From: Thalassospira australica
GTDB lineage: Bacteria; Pseudomonadota; Alphaproteobacteria; Rhodospirillales; Thalassospiraceae
Direction: 5' to 3'
DNA: 64,000 nucleotides
Assembly (NCBI RefSeq): GCF_000763295.1
Contig: NZ_JRJE01000031.1
Span: forward strand, 434,001 to 498,000
The number at the start of each line of letters is the position of its first letter. Position 1 is the stretch's first letter. Below are positions 10,705 through 21,174 of this stretch, piece after piece. The notes beneath the pieces are model-generated. The model was given only the letters and a program-made list of their open reading frames with translations. It was not told where the DNA came from and searched no databases. The position numbers were made by a program, and so were the translations under genes.

Positions 10705-11217
10705 TTACCTGAAGCCCGCCTTGCGGCAGGCTTCAATCAATTCCGCGCTATAGGCTTCATCGCCAAGTTGCTGGTCATTGAAATAAACACGCCCATTGCG
10801 ATAGGTGATTTTGCCAATGCTTTGATCCCCACTGACCCCATCGGGCACGGAAATGCCTGCATATTCAAAGAAATCGATGGTGACCGGAAATTCGATTTCC
10901 TTGGGCAGCGATTTCAAAATGTTACTGCCGCCATTCAGATCAGCCCCCACCACCTTGTTGCCGCGCACATCAACACCTGGCGTATAAGCCACATCGTCAT
11001 CAGGAACGTGTTTTACCAACGCCTTGCAGGCTGATCGTGAAACGGTGATGTTCGGCGTGGCAGTTTCGGATGTATCTGGACCTTGTGTGTTTTGTCCGGA
11101 TTGCTGGCCCCCGTCCTGAGTAGATGGAAACGGGGATTCGTCCTGTGCGCTTGCCACCGGCGGAAATGCGGATGCGACCAGAAACGCGGAAAAAACAGCC
11201 AATAGTCTGATTTTCAT
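10705..11217 (-). CDS. Exported protein of unknown function
   Basis: I do not recognise a family. The 170-residue product starts MKIRLLAVFSAFLVASAFPPVASAQ, a clear Sec signal peptide with an ASA-Q cleavage site at about residue 25. A Gln/Ser/Thr-rich linker follows (to about residue 65), then a folded-looking part with two Cys (SRSACKALVK and LIEACRKAG) that could form a disulphide in the periplasm. The segments DVAYTPGVDVRGNKVVGADLNG and ITYRNGRVYFNDQQLGDE look like a small beta-rich domain. Start ATG 11217 is chosen for the signal peptide. Confidence 0.75.
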   Translation of the reverse strand: MKIRLLAVFSAFLVASAFPPVASAQDESPFPSTQDGGQQSGQNTQGPDTSETATPNITVSRSACKALVKHVPDDDVAYTPGVDVRGNKVVGADLNGGSNILKSLPKEIEFPVTIDFFEYAGISVPDGVSGDQSIGKITYRNGRVYFNDQQLGDEAYSAELIEACRKAGFR

Positions 11218-11364
11218 ACTAGATACCCGGCTTAAAATAGATTTAACCAACGAAAAACTATGCATATTTTAGGCTCACCCTATCTATGTGCGGTGCAGCA
11301 TTGATTCATTTGTGACGTTTGGTCAAAACATCTTGCATAAAACTGAAACATGTGGCTTTTTAGT

Positions 11365-11582
11365 CATCCGCTAACGGCGTAAGATCGTTGCGGACGGCGT
11401 ATCGCAGCCGCTCATAAAATTGCGGGAGGCTTTCTTGCCAATAAGCATACAAGAAGCTGGCGCGACGTCGAATTAAAACCTGTGCCAAGTGCCCAGGTCT
11501 TGAGGAGGAAGTATAAAAAGATTACGGGAAAACAGCTATAAAAATAGCTTCTTAGCAAGATCCTTGTGATCTTGCTTTTTTT
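11365..11582 (+). ncRNA. Candidate structured small RNA, unidentified
   Basis: Reading the plus strand, successive hairpins can be drawn: GCGG..GCG/CGC..CCGC (about 11388-11413), GGCTTTCTTG/CAAGAAGCT (about 11429-11458), ACCTG/CAGGT (about 11478-11500), AGCTA/TAGCT (about 11535-11550), and last a 9-bp terminator stem with a T8 run (about 11552-11582). A chain of helices ending in an intrinsic terminator with no reading frame is what an independent sRNA gene looks like. It does not match any RNA family I can recall by eye. The 5' end is a guess. Confidence 0.4.
11552..11582 (+). terminator. Intrinsic terminator of the candidate small RNA
   Basis: Stem AGCAAGATC/GATCTTGCT with a 5-nt loop, directly followed by a run of eight T on the plus strand. 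No plus-strand gene precedes it, which is the main reason to suspect a non-coding transcript. Confidence 0.7.
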
Positions 11583-11627
11583 TGTCCAAATTCCTGACCC
11601 GCCCTTTTTATACGCCCCTGAAAACGA

Positions 11628-11659
11628 CAAAACCCCGCAGCATTTCGTGCGGGGTTTTA
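11628..11659 (-). terminator. Terminator after the DUF1467 gene
   Basis: AAAACCCCGC/GCGGGGTTTT stem with a short loop, T-rich on both sides and therefore bidirectional. It lies 24 nt past the stop of the DUF1467 gene and would end the long nuo-to-DUF1467 transcript. Confidence 0.75.
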
Positions 11660-11682
11660 TGTTTAAGCAGCTTTTGACAAAC

Positions 11683-11922
11683 TTATTGCGGCGGACGTAC
11701 TTCGATCATGCCGCTTGTAATTACAAACCACGCTACACCCCACAGAATTGCGGAAATACCACTGGTTGCCAGCATCTTTTTCCACATATACGGTTTTTCG
11801 GGTGCACCACTGTCATGGCCGGCCTCGACATTCTCGACGCGTTTCACACCGACCGGCAGAACCATAAACAAAACCAGCCACCAGATAACGATGTAAACGA
11901 GTATTCCGGAAAACCAGTTCAT
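11683..11922 (-). CDS. DUF1467 family small membrane protein
   Basis: A 79-residue protein with two transmembrane helices (about residues 5-25 and 53-72) and a short polar loop containing VGVKRVENVEAGHDSGAP. This pattern and the position next to mce and proS fit the alphaproteobacterial DUF1467 family, whose function is not known. It is 104 nt downstream of mce in the same direction and is the last gene before a strong terminator. Confidence 0.8.
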   Translation of the reverse strand: MNWFSGILVYIVIWWLVLFMVLPVGVKRVENVEAGHDSGAPEKPYMWKKMLATSGISAILWGVAWFVITSGMIEVRPPQ

Positions 11923-12026
11923 GTATGTCTCTTAACTGTTGGAATGTAATTGATCAGCGTGACGGAAGATAAAAACGCCCAGTCTGTTTGGCAAGTCCAG
12001 GCGCTGTGAAGCTGATCTCGGCAAAA

Positions 12027-12431
12027 TCAAACCTGTTCGAGTTCAACCAGTGTCCCGTTGAAATCCTTGGGATGCAAGAACAGCACAGGTTTGCCATGGG
12101 CCCCGATTTTAGGTTCGCCATCGCCAAGAACACGCGCACCGCTTGCCTGAAGTTTGTCGCGTGCGGCAAGAATATCATCCACTTCATAGCAAACGTGATG
12201 AATCCCCCCCGACGTATTCTTATCAAGGAACCCCTGAATCGGGGAGTTTTCCCCCAACGGATAAAGAAGTTCGATCTTTGTGTTGGGCAATTCAACAAAA
12301 ACGACCGTGACACCGTGATCGGGTTCGTCTTGCGGTTCGGAAACCTTGGCTCCCAGAACATCACGGTATTGCGCAATCCCGGCTTCGAGGTCCGGCACCG
12401 CAATCGCGACGTGGTTTAGCCGTCCAATCAT
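12027..12431 (-). CDS. mce: Methylmalonyl-CoA epimerase
   Basis: A 134-residue vicinal-oxygen-chelate protein that interconverts (2R)- and (2S)-methylmalonyl-CoA in propionate and branched-chain amino acid breakdown. It has two VOC modules. The expected metal ligands are present: His7 (RLNHVAIAV), His in GGIHHVCYEV and the C-terminal Glu in GTLVELEQV. The rnj-mce-DUF1467 order is common in alphaproteobacteria, although the partner mutase is not in the window. Confidence 0.92.
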   Translation of the reverse strand: MIGRLNHVAIAVPDLEAGIAQYRDVLGAKVSEPQDEPDHGVTVVFVELPNTKIELLYPLGENSPIQGFLDKNTSGGIHHVCYEVDDILAARDKLQASGARVLGDGEPKIGAHGKPVLFLHPKDFNGTLVELEQV

Positions 12432-12532
12432 GATCTTACTCCTGCGTATGTGATCTGCCCGATCACCGACAAAATAGGCCAGAGGTCAGCCAACTGACAA
12501 TGCCCCATTTCGTCGAATGGCGCGGTAGGCAT

Positions 12533-14218
12533 TTACCCCTGTTCGCTTACGCGGACCAGATGCACTTCGATCAAGGGACGCTTGCCAAGGCGCTGACGCA
12601 CAGGACGCCGAAGGGCCTGTCGCACGGCCAAAATCACGGCAGAGTCATCAAGAACTTCTTCATCGTTCAATTGATCAATACGGTTGCCAATCTCGGCGGC
12701 GAAATGATCAAGACGGGTTTCTTCGCCCGGTTCGTCAAACAGACTTGGGGCCGTGATCATCGGATCATTGACCATTTCACCAAACTGGTTGAGCACCACG
12801 GTGACAAACATCACGCCGTTCCAGACGATGCGATTACGGTTGCGGAAAGTATCAGAATCACGTTTGAGCAACCGCCCCCCGTCAAGGGCAAGAATGCCGG
12901 CATCAGCAACGCCAATGACATGTGCCTCCCCCGGCGAAAGCCGGATGACCGTGCCATCATGGGGAATGACCTGTTCGGGAATCTGGCATTCCGCACCCAA
13001 TGCCGCCTGTTCGCACAAATGGCGGGTTTCGCCGTGTACCGGCACCAGAATTTTCGGTCGGGTCAGCTGATACATGCGCGTCAGGTCTTCGCGCCCCGGA
13101 TGACCGGAAACATGAACCGGTTCGTCACGCGCGGTGATCACCTTGATCCCACGACGGATCAAAAGGTTCTGGATATAGCCGATCGATTTTTCATTGCCCG
13201 GTATTTCACGCGCAGAGAATACAACCGTATCCCCCGGATCGAGTTCCACCTTCGGGTGATCCCCCTTGGCGATCCGCGAAAGGGCTGCGCGTGGTTCCCC
13301 TTGTGATCCTGTGCAAAGCAAAAGCACCTGATCCTTGGGAACTTCCATCGCGTCTTCGTCGCTCAGAAGATTGGGATAGCCTTTAAGATAGCCAACTTCG
13401 CGGGCGGCTTCTGTCACGCGGTTCAGCGACCGACCGGCGAGCCCGACACAGCGCCCGTTTTCATGAGCGGCCTCGATCACCGACTGCACACGCGCAACAT
13501 TGGTGGCAAAACAGGCAACTGCAATGCGCCCTTGCGGATGTTCGGCAAACAGGGTCGAAAGGTTTTTGGCGACATCACCTTCTGATCCGGTTTTGCCTTC
13601 GGAAAACACATTGGTCGAATCACAAACCAGCGCCATCACACCTTCATCGCCAAGCGCTTCAAGCTTCTTGACGTCCGAGGCTTCGCCGATCTGCGGTTCC
13701 GGATCAAATTTCCAGTCACCGGTATGAACAATCAGCCCCTTGGGGGTTCGAATGGCAAGGGCATTCGGTTCCAGGATCGAATGCGTCATGGTGATGAATT
13801 CGATGTCAAAGCAGCCAAGTTCAAACCGACCGCCAAGCTCAATCACATGGATTGGCACCTGATCGGCGAAATCCGTTTCGGCCAGTTTGGCCTTTAGAAA
13901 TTCGGCGGCAAACGGCGTTGCATAAATCGGGCATTTCAGGCGCGGCCAAAGATATGGCACGGCGCCAAGGTGATCTTCGTGTGCATGGGTCAGAACAAGC
14001 CCAAGCAGCTTGTCTTTGCGTTCCTCGATGAACGCCGGATCAGGCATGACAACATCGACACCGGGCAATCCTTCTTCACCAAAGGAAACACCCATATCGA
14101 CCATCAACCACTGATCGTTATAGCCATAAAGGTTCAGGTTCATGCCAATTTCGCCGGAACCACCGAGTGGCACGAACAGCACGTCGTCTTTTGGCAAATA
14201 CAAATCCACTGAGGACAT
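12533..14218 (-). CDS. rnj: Ribonuclease J
   Basis: A 561-residue metallo-beta-lactamase/beta-CASP nuclease involved in rRNA maturation and 5' exonucleolytic mRNA decay in alphaproteobacteria. The metal site motif THAHEDHLGAVPYLW is at about residues 76-90. The beta-CASP part (CFATNVARVQSVIEAA, then HVSGHPGREDLTRM) and the C-terminal domain follow. The length is normal. It lies 75 nt downstream of coaX in the run of genes that follows nuoN. Confidence 0.95.
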   Translation of the reverse strand: MSSVDLYLPKDDVLFVPLGGSGEIGMNLNLYGYNDQWLMVDMGVSFGEEGLPGVDVVMPDPAFIEERKDKLLGLVLTHAHEDHLGAVPYLWPRLKCPIYATPFAAEFLKAKLAETDFADQVPIHVIELGGRFELGCFDIEFITMTHSILEPNALAIRTPKGLIVHTGDWKFDPEPQIGEASDVKKLEALGDEGVMALVCDSTNVFSEGKTGSEGDVAKNLSTLFAEHPQGRIAVACFATNVARVQSVIEAAHENGRCVGLAGRSLNRVTEAAREVGYLKGYPNLLSDEDAMEVPKDQVLLLCTGSQGEPRAALSRIAKGDHPKVELDPGDTVVFSAREIPGNEKSIGYIQNLLIRRGIKVITARDEPVHVSGHPGREDLTRMYQLTRPKILVPVHGETRHLCEQAALGAECQIPEQVIPHDGTVIRLSPGEAHVIGVADAGILALDGGRLLKRDSDTFRNRNRIVWNGVMFVTVVLNQFGEMVNDPMITAPSLFDEPGEETRLDHFAAEIGNRIDQLNDEEVLDDSAVILAVRQALRRPVRQRLGKRPLIEVHLVRVSEQG

Positions 14219-14293
14219 CCTTTATCTTCGGCACGTTGACCAGGCACGGGGTAAATGTTTCCCCTGCCCGACGTAAGATTTTTATCAGGCCTG

Positions 14294-15076
14294 TTAAGCC
14301 GTCTTATGGTTGTTGCGGCGGTAAATCATCAACAATCCAAGCATGGTCAGATCGCCATGAAGGTGTTCGATTTCATTGACCGCCTTGGTAAAGAGCGGCG
14401 CCAGCCCCCCTGTTGCGACAACCTTTATATGGTCAAGATTTTGCTGCGCACGAATACGGGCAAGCAACCCCTCTATCATTGAAACATAGCCCCAATAGAC
14501 CCCGGACTGCATCGCTTCGACCGTGCTTTTACCAATCACATTGCGCGGGGCTTCAATCGCCACCATCGGAAGCTGCGCTGCGGCCATGTGCAATGCCTTG
14601 ATCGACAGGTTCACACCCGGTGCAATCACACCACCAAGATAATCACCATTGCCATCAACAACGTCAAAGGTCGTTGCAGTCCCGAAATCTAGAACCACCA
14701 GCGGACCACCAAACAATTCATGGGCCGCGATTGCGTTGACTAGTCGGTCTGCACCCACTTCGCTGGGACGGTCCATGATGATTTGCATATCAAGATCAAC
14801 CGCAGGATCCCCGACCACCATTGGTTCTACGTTGAAATAAGTGCGGCACAAGGTCTTCAAGCTGAATTCAGCAGCCGGCACCACCGTCGCAATGATTGCA
14901 CCGGTGATCGCATCAACCGGAACATCAGACAATGTAAACAGGTGATGCAACCATACGCCCAGCTCGTCGGCGGTGCGTTCGGTGGTTGTTGAACAGCGCC
15001 ATTGCCCCTTGATGGTATCGCCATCAAATACAGCAAAGACAATGTTGGTGTTCCCGGCGTCAATCGCAAGCAACAT
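14294..15076 (-). CDS. coaX: Type III pantothenate kinase
   Basis: A 260-residue ASKHA-fold kinase doing the first step of coenzyme A synthesis. The N-terminal phosphate motif MLLAIDAGNTNIVFAVFDGD and the GADRLVNAIAAHELFG and LDFGTATTFDVVDGNGDYLGG segments are diagnostic. Start ATG 15076 gives the family N-terminus and has GGAGG 12 nt upstream; the longer TTG frame is unlikely. It follows birA by 42 nt. Confidence 0.95.
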   Translation of the reverse strand: MLLAIDAGNTNIVFAVFDGDTIKGQWRCSTTTERTADELGVWLHHLFTLSDVPVDAITGAIIATVVPAAEFSLKTLCRTYFNVEPMVVGDPAVDLDMQIIMDRPSEVGADRLVNAIAAHELFGGPLVVLDFGTATTFDVVDGNGDYLGGVIAPGVNLSIKALHMAAAQLPMVAIEAPRNVIGKSTVEAMQSGVYWGYVSMIEGLLARIRAQQNLDHIKVVATGGLAPLFTKAVNEIEHLHGDLTMLGLLMIYRRNNHKTA

Positions 15077-15118
15077 GATGCTTACAGGCCTCCGCTTCAA
15101 AGCAAAGTTATCATTAGA

Positions 15119-15877
15119 TCAGGTGGCAAAGAAAACCTCACCTGCCCCAATGCGGTGTTCGAAACCGCTGTTTTCTCTTAGGATAAGTGAGCCATCATCA
15201 TCAAGCCCGACAAACGTTCCTTCAAGTTCGCGGTCCGTCAAACGGGCGACAATCGGCTTTCCAAGCCCATATCCGCGCATTAACCACGCATCCCGGATGG
15301 GGGCAAAGCCGTCTTTTTCCCAAATCGGCAACCAGTGTGCGACCCGCGCAACATAGCATGCCACCAAATCATCAACCGCTACCGGTGCACCAAGTGCAGC
15401 AAGCGAAGTTGTCGGGCGTTCGGCATCGTCGGGGAAAAAGGCAACATTCACCCCTGCCCCAATCACAAGATAATCCGTTTCGGATCCCTTGTTCGATGCA
15501 CTTTCAAGCAAGATACCGGAAATTTTGCGGCCATTGACCATAAGATCATTGGGCCATTTGCAATCCGGACGCACCTGCCCGCCAGTGACGGTTTCAACGG
15601 CTTCTGCCAGGGCGACAGCAATCAGGAATGTCAGCCGGGCGGCTTCTGCCAGTGAACAGGTCGGACGCAACAGCAAAGATGAAAACATATTGCCGATGGG
15701 TGATGACCAGGCACGGCCACGGCGACCACGACCGGCAGTTTGGGTCCGGGCTAAAACAAGGGCGCCACTTTGGGCGCCCTTGTCAGCGAGGCGTTTGGCC
15801 TCTTCATTCGTGCTGTCGACCGCTTCCAGTTCATGAAGGTAAAAGCCTTCGGGAAGACGGATCGTTTGCAATGCCAT
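15119..15877 (-). CDS. birA: Biotin--[acetyl-CoA-carboxylase] ligase
   Basis: A 252-residue biotin protein ligase that activates biotin as biotinyl-AMP and loads it on the carboxyl carrier protein. The core motif GRGRRGRAWSSPIGNMF is present near residue 50, then CKWPNDLMVNGRKISGILLE. The N-terminal winged helix of E. coli BirA is absent, so it should not act as a repressor. It begins 2 nt after the nuoN stop and belongs to the tail of the nuo transcript. Confidence 0.95.
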   Translation of the reverse strand: MALQTIRLPEGFYLHELEAVDSTNEEAKRLADKGAQSGALVLARTQTAGRGRRGRAWSSPIGNMFSSLLLRPTCSLAEAARLTFLIAVALAEAVETVTGGQVRPDCKWPNDLMVNGRKISGILLESASNKGSETDYLVIGAGVNVAFFPDDAERPTTSLAALGAPVAVDDLVACYVARVAHWLPIWEKDGFAPIRDAWLMRGYGLGKPIVARLTDRELEGTFVGLDDDGSLILRENSGFEHRIGAGEVFFAT

Positions 15878-15879
15878 TC

Positions 15880-17319
15880 TTACATCCCAAACAGAGAGGC
15901 CGCAGCAACAGCTGCGCTATCCATCAGCGGGTTCGGGAAGAAGACGAAGGCCAAAATGATGATCGTGGCAACAGCCATGATGACATTCATCTCTGTGCCA
16001 TTGCGATCGAACCCTTCGACCGGTTCGTCAAAGTACATGACCTTGATGATCCGCAGATAGTAATAGGCACTGACGACCGAGGTCACCAAACCAATAACTG
16101 CAAGCGTCACAAGCCCGGCATCAACGGCGGCCTTAAAGACATAGAACTTGCCAAAGAAGCCAGCCAGCGGCGGGATACCAGCCATCGAGAACATGAAGAT
16201 CGCAGTGATTGCAGCCATCAGCGGTTTGGTTTTGGCCAAACCGGCAAGGTCGGTGATTTCCTCGTTCATGCGATCATTACGACGCATGCAAAGGATAACC
16301 GCAAAGGTGCCGAGGTTCATGACAAGGTAAATGCCAAGATAAACCAGAACACCCGTCACACCGTCTTGTGTGCCTGCGGCCAAACCGACAAGCGCGAAGC
16401 CAACGTGACCGATGGATGAATAGGCCATCAGACGTTTGATGTTTTCCTGACGGAGTGCGGCAAAGGACCCAACCGCCATCGACAGGATGGAGATCAGGAC
16501 AATGATCTGCTGCCAGTCTTCAACAGCACCACCGAACGGGCCGACGGCAACGCGGATGAACAAAGCAAGACCGGCAATCTTCGGTGCAACGGCAAAGAAG
16601 GAGGTCACCGGGGTCGGCGCACCTTCATAGACGTCCGGGGTCCACATGTGGAACGGAACGGCGGAAACCTTGAAGCACAGACCGGCAAAGATGAATGCCA
16701 AACCAACCAGCGCGCCCAGCGGCAGTTCACCACCGACAAGGGTATCACCCAGAACGGTGAAGTTCGTGGTGCCGGTAAAGCCGTAAACCATCGACATGCC
16801 ATACAGCAGAATGCCCGAGGCAATCGAACCGAGGATGAAGTATTTCAGGCCCGATTCCGTCGAACGCACCGTGTCGCGGCGGATCGCAGCAACAACATAA
16901 AGTGCAAGCGACTGCAGTTCGAGACCAAGATACAGCGACAGCATATCATTCGCCGAAACCATCGCCATCATGCCAAGCGTGGCAAGCGAGATCAGGATCG
17001 GGAACTCAAAGCGTGCCATGTTTTCACGCTCGGCGAAGTTCATGGTCATGATGATGCCGGTTGCTGAACCAATCAGGATCAGAACCTTGCAGAACTTGGC
17101 AAAGGGATCCGCACTGAACTGGCCAAAGAAGGCCGAACCGCCATCCCCCATCACCACAAGGACGATGGCAACGACCTGTGCGGCAACAGCCAGCCAGGAA
17201 ACCATACGGAACGATTTGTCCTTGCCTGCGAAAACCCCAAGCATCAACAACGCCAAGGCAGAAACTGCCATAAACATTTCGGGCAACGCGGCCCCGAGGT
17301 TGAGCATAGAAACTCCCAT
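15880..17319 (-). CDS. nuoN: NADH-quinone oxidoreductase subunit N
   Basis: A 479-residue antiporter-like proton-pumping subunit of complex I with about 14 hydrophobic segments. The [23 protein letters not shown] stretch carries the conserved Lys-region helix motif. The ATG at 17319 follows a GAGGGG Shine-Dalgarno by 7 nt; the earlier TTG overlaps the nuoM stop and is rejected. It is the last subunit gene of the operon. Confidence 0.96.
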   Translation of the reverse strand: MGVSMLNLGAALPEMFMAVSALALLMLGVFAGKDKSFRMVSWLAVAAQVVAIVLVVMGDGGSAFFGQFSADPFAKFCKVLILIGSATGIIMTMNFAERENMARFEFPILISLATLGMMAMVSANDMLSLYLGLELQSLALYVVAAIRRDTVRSTESGLKYFILGSIASGILLYGMSMVYGFTGTTNFTVLGDTLVGGELPLGALVGLAFIFAGLCFKVSAVPFHMWTPDVYEGAPTPVTSFFAVAPKIAGLALFIRVAVGPFGGAVEDWQQIIVLISILSMAVGSFAALRQENIKRLMAYSSIGHVGFALVGLAAGTQDGVTGVLVYLGIYLVMNLGTFAVILCMRRNDRMNEEITDLAGLAKTKPLMAAITAIFMFSMAGIPPLAGFFGKFYVFKAAVDAGLVTLAVIGLVTSVVSAYYYLRIIKVMYFDEPVEGFDRNGTEMNVIMAVATIIILAFVFFPNPLMDSAAVAAASLFGM

Positions 17320-17330
17320 GTTCATTCCCC

Positions 17331-18848
17331 TCAATTCGCAGCCAGCTGGGCGGCATTTGCCGCTGCAGCCTGGGCCGTTTCGACCTGATTGACGAGGTTT
17401 TCAACCGAGACATGCATGATGTCGAGGAAGGAGACCGGATAAACCCCCATCCACAGAACGATGATCACCAACGGAGCAAAGATAATCCATTCACGCGGGC
17501 TCATATCGAGAATGGTTTTGAGGTTCTCTTTGGTGAGTGCCCCGAAAACAATCCGGCGATAAAGATAAAGCGCATAGGCCGCACCAAGGATCAGACCGGT
17601 CGCAGCAAAGAATGCGACCCAGGTGTTGGCTTCAAACGCGCCCAACAAAGTCAGGATTTCGCCAATGAACCCGCCTGTGCCCGGCAGACCAACCGATGCC
17701 ATGGTAAAGAACATGAAGATCAGCGCATACCCCGGCATGCGATGAACCAGTCCGCCATAAGCGTCGATTTCGCGGGTATGGATGCGGTCATAAACCACAC
17801 CGACACACAGGAAGAGTGCACCGGAAACCACACCGTGGCTGAGCATCTGGAAGATCGAACCTTCGATACCATGCTGATTGAAGGTGAAAGCACCGATGGT
17901 AACAATCCCCATATGCGCAACCGAAGAATAGGCAATCAGCTTTTTCATGTCCTGCTGGGCAAGCGCGACCAGGGACGTATAGATGATTGCAACAATCGAC
18001 AGCGTGAAGACAAGCGGTGCGAAGGTTTCAGACGCCAGCGGCATCATCGGCAGCGAGAAACGCAGGAAACCATAACCACCCATTTTCAACAGCACGCCAG
18101 CCAGGATCACAGAGCCAGCTGTTGGTGCCTCAACGTGGGCATCGGGCAACCAGGTATGGACCGGCCACATCGGTACCTTGACGGCAAACGATGCAAAGAA
18201 GGCCAGCCACAGCCATAGCTGCATATTATAGTCAAAGCCGTATTCCATCAGGGTCGGGATATCGGTGGTGCCCGCTTCGAAATACATCGCAAGCAGTGCC
18301 ACCAGCATCAGGACCGAACCAAGAAGCGTATAGAGGAACAGCTTGAAGGCCGCGTAAACGCGACGCTGACCGCCCCAGACACCGATGATGATGAACATCG
18401 GGATCAGAACGCCTTCGAAGAACAGATAGAACAGCAGACCGTCAAGCGCGCTGAACATACCGACCATCATCGTTTCCAGAACGAGGAAGGCGATCATGTA
18501 TTCCTTCACGCGCTTTTGGATCGCTTCCCATGCCGACAGGATACAAATCGGCGTCAGGAAGGTTGCCAGCAGGACGAACAGAACGGAAATACCGTCCACG
18601 CCCATGTGATAGGAAATGTTCAGACCCGGCATCCAGTCCGCCTGTTCGACGAACTGGAAGTCTGCGGTCGTTGCATCGAAGTTTACCCACAGCATCAGGG
18701 ATACGAGGAACGTGAACCCCGAGGTCCAAAGCGCAACCCAACGGGAATTGCGGGCAACAGTCGCCTCTTCACCGTTGATCAAGAGCAGCAGTGCTGCACC
18801 GACCAGCGGCAGGAAAGTGACGATCGAAAGAATTGGCCAATCACTCAT
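17331..18848 (-). CDS. nuoM: NADH-quinone oxidoreductase subunit M
   Basis: A 505-residue antiporter-like membrane subunit. It contains the [24 protein letters not shown] motif and the [11 protein letters not shown] motif typical of NuoM. The C-terminal end is Ala-rich ([14 protein letters not shown]). Gaps to nuoL (6 nt) and nuoN (11 nt) show tight operon packing. Confidence 0.96.
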   Translation of the reverse strand: MSDWPILSIVTFLPLVGAALLLLINGEEATVARNSRWVALWTSGFTFLVSLMLWVNFDATTADFQFVEQADWMPGLNISYHMGVDGISVLFVLLATFLTPICILSAWEAIQKRVKEYMIAFLVLETMMVGMFSALDGLLFYLFFEGVLIPMFIIIGVWGGQRRVYAAFKLFLYTLLGSVLMLVALLAMYFEAGTTDIPTLMEYGFDYNMQLWLWLAFFASFAVKVPMWPVHTWLPDAHVEAPTAGSVILAGVLLKMGGYGFLRFSLPMMPLASETFAPLVFTLSIVAIIYTSLVALAQQDMKKLIAYSSVAHMGIVTIGAFTFNQHGIEGSIFQMLSHGVVSGALFLCVGVVYDRIHTREIDAYGGLVHRMPGYALIFMFFTMASVGLPGTGGFIGEILTLLGAFEANTWVAFFAATGLILGAAYALYLYRRIVFGALTKENLKTILDMSPREWIIFAPLVIIVLWMGVYPVSFLDIMHVSVENLVNQVETAQAAAANAAQLAAN

Positions 18849-18854
18849 CGCCCG

Positions 18855-20858
18855 TTAACCCATCTTCCAAATTGTGTAGGAGACCAGCGCCGCAATGCCA
18901 ATCAGCATCGCAAATGCATAGTGATAAACGAAACCACTCTGAATGGCGCTGACGCGACGTGCGATGTTACGGCAAACCGCAGCAACACCATCCGGACCGC
19001 ACCCATCAATGATGGCACCATCCCCTGATTTCCAGAAACCATAGCCAAGTGCGAAGGCCGGCTTCACGAAAATCTTGTCATAGAGTTCGTCGAAGTACCA
19101 TTTGTTCAGCACGAAGCGATACAGACCATTGAAGGTATTCGCCAAAGTGCGCGGAAGCGTCGGAACCAGTTTGTACATGACAATCGCAAGCGACAGACCG
19201 GTGATCATGGCAAAGAACGGTGCCCATTTCACCCAGCCCGGAACATGATGTGCATGTTCAAGAGCCTGATGACCTTCGGCCATGAAGAGCGCGCCATTCC
19301 AGAACGACAGCATTTCTTCATAATTGCCACCACCGAACCAGTCCTTGGCGAACCAGCCTGCAAAGACGGCACCAACCGTCAGGAACAGTAACGGCCCCGT
19401 CATGACAGCCGGGCTTTCATGCACGTGTGCCATGGTCCGTTCATCCGCGCGCGGTGCGCCAAAGAAGGTCAGGAAGATCAAACGCCAGCTATAGAACGAG
19501 GTCATCAAAGCCGCCAGGATACCCGCCCAGAAAGCGTACATGCCAACACCGGTATGGGCCGCATATGCACTTTCAAGGATAAGGTCCTTGGAATAGTAAC
19601 CCGCAAAGCCCGGAACACCGGTAATCGCCAGCGTACCAATCAACATGACCGCAAAGGTCAGCGGGACCATTTTGGCAATACCGCCCATCTTGCGCATGTC
19701 CTGTTCATCAGACATCGCATGAATGACCGAACCGGCACCAAGGAACAGAAGCGCCTTGAAGAAACCGTGCGTCATCAGGTGGAAGACGCCCGCCGAATAG
19801 GCCGACACGCCGCAGGCAAAGAACATATAGCCCAGCTGCGAACAGGTTGAATAGGCGATCACGCGTTTGATGTCGTTCTGAACACAGCCGATGGTCGCGG
19901 CAAAGAATGCCGTCGAGGCCCCGACAATGGTCACGATCATCAGCGTGGTTTCGGCATATTCAAAGATCGGCGACAGGCGCGCGACCATGAACACACCGGC
20001 CGTCACCATGGTTGCCGCGTGAATAAGGGCGGAAACCGGGGTCGGGCCTTCCATTGCGTCGGGAAGCCAGGTGTGCAGACCAAGCTGTGCCGATTTACCC
20101 ATCGCGCCGATGAACAGCAGGAAGCAGGTAATTTCCAAAGCCGAGAATTCATAGCCAAGGAACATCAGCGTCGTACCAGCGACTTCTTCGGCGTCGCCAA
20201 AGATGACGTCGAACTGAACGCTGTCAAACAGCACATAGACCGCAAAGATACCCAGCGCAAAGCCAAAGTCACCAACACGGTTCACAAGGAACGCCTTGAT
20301 GGCAGCAGCCGATGCGGACGGTTTGGAGTACCAGAAACCAATCAACAGATAGGACGCCAGACCAACGCCTTCCCAACCAAAGAACAGCTGGATCAGGTTG
20401 TCAGCGGTAATCAGCATCAGCATCGCAAAGGTGAACAGGCTGAGATACGCCATGAAGCGCGGCTTGTCCGGGTCATGCGACATATAGCCGATGGAATAGA
20501 TGTGAACCATCGAGGACACACCGGTGACAACAATCAGCATCACGCAGGTCAGCGTATCAATACGCAATGCCCAGGATGCATCGAAGTTGCCCGAAGAAAT
20601 CCAGGTAAACAGTTCGATCACAACCGGGTTGCCACCAAGAGCAACATCGACAAAGGCAAAGATCGAAATGATAAAGGCAATCACAACACCGGCAACAGTT
20701 ACAAGCTGTGCCACGCGATCAGCCGAAGACGCACCATGATGGTGATGACCATGCGCGTCATGCGGGGCCTCTTTGGCAGTCGACATGGCGCCGACCAGCG
20801 TAATGGTCCCGGCAATGACTGCCGCGATCAGGGGCAGGAATACAATCAACGGATACAT
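18855..20858 (-). CDS. nuoL: NADH-quinone oxidoreductase subunit L
   Basis: A 667-residue distal proton-pumping subunit. The core carries [25 protein letters not shown] and [15 protein letters not shown]. The C-terminal third includes the long lateral helix that runs along the membrane arm and a final transmembrane segment. A His-rich loop near residues 33-45 (DAHGHHHHG) after the first membrane helix is variable and may just be cytoplasmic or periplasmic linker. It follows nuoK by 7 nt. Confidence 0.96.
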   Translation of the reverse strand: MYPLIVFLPLIAAVIAGTITLVGAMSTAKEAPHDAHGHHHHGASSADRVAQLVTVAGVVIAFIISIFAFVDVALGGNPVVIELFTWISSGNFDASWALRIDTLTCVMLIVVTGVSSMVHIYSIGYMSHDPDKPRFMAYLSLFTFAMLMLITADNLIQLFFGWEGVGLASYLLIGFWYSKPSASAAAIKAFLVNRVGDFGFALGIFAVYVLFDSVQFDVIFGDAEEVAGTTLMFLGYEFSALEITCFLLFIGAMGKSAQLGLHTWLPDAMEGPTPVSALIHAATMVTAGVFMVARLSPIFEYAETTLMIVTIVGASTAFFAATIGCVQNDIKRVIAYSTCSQLGYMFFACGVSAYSAGVFHLMTHGFFKALLFLGAGSVIHAMSDEQDMRKMGGIAKMVPLTFAVMLIGTLAITGVPGFAGYYSKDLILESAYAAHTGVGMYAFWAGILAALMTSFYSWRLIFLTFFGAPRADERTMAHVHESPAVMTGPLLFLTVGAVFAGWFAKDWFGGGNYEEMLSFWNGALFMAEGHQALEHAHHVPGWVKWAPFFAMITGLSLAIVMYKLVPTLPRTLANTFNGLYRFVLNKWYFDELYDKIFVKPAFALGYGFWKSGDGAIIDGCGPDGVAAVCRNIARRVSAIQSGFVYHYAFAMLIGIAALVSYTIWKMG

Positions 20859-20865
20859 ATCTGCC

Positions 20866-21174
20866 TTACCCCTTCATCATGTTGATGTCTTCAACCGCGA
20901 TGGTGCCGCGGTTACGGAAATAGACGACCAGGATCGCCAGACCGATGGCTGCTTCAGCAGCAGCAACTGTCAGGACGAAGATGGTAAAGACCTGTCCGAC
21001 GAGGTCGCCGAGGAACGACGAAAACGCGACCAGATTGATATTGACCGCCAGCAGCATCAGCTCGATCGACATCATGATGATGATGACGTTCTTGCGGTTC
21101 ATGAAGATGCCGAAGATCCCGAGTGTGAAAAGGATCGCCGCGACGGTCAGATAATGTGCAAGACCGATTTCCAT
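20866..21174 (-). CDS. nuoK: NADH-quinone oxidoreductase subunit K
   Basis: A 102-residue subunit with three transmembrane helices. The conserved glutamate in [12 protein letters not shown] (helix 2) and the second in [13 protein letters not shown] (helix 3), both needed for proton transfer, are present. Its ATG overlaps the nuoJ TGA by one base (TGATG). Confidence 0.96.
   Translation of the reverse strand: MEIGLAHYLTVAAILFTLGIFGIFMNRKNVIIIMMSIELMLLAVNINLVAFSSFLGDLVGQVFTIFVLTVAAAEAAIGLAILVVYFRNRGTIAVEDINMMKG

Larger units (their letters stand above)
11218..11682. other. Intergenic region with structured RNA candidate
   Basis: No convincing coding frame on either strand. The left 130 bp is the upstream region of the exported-protein gene; the right part holds the candidate small RNA and two terminators described separately. 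Confidence 0.6.

Noticed and set aside
11412-11630. 72-codon minus-strand frame inside the candidate small RNA
   Set aside because: It reads through the terminator hairpins in reverse and has no ribosome site.
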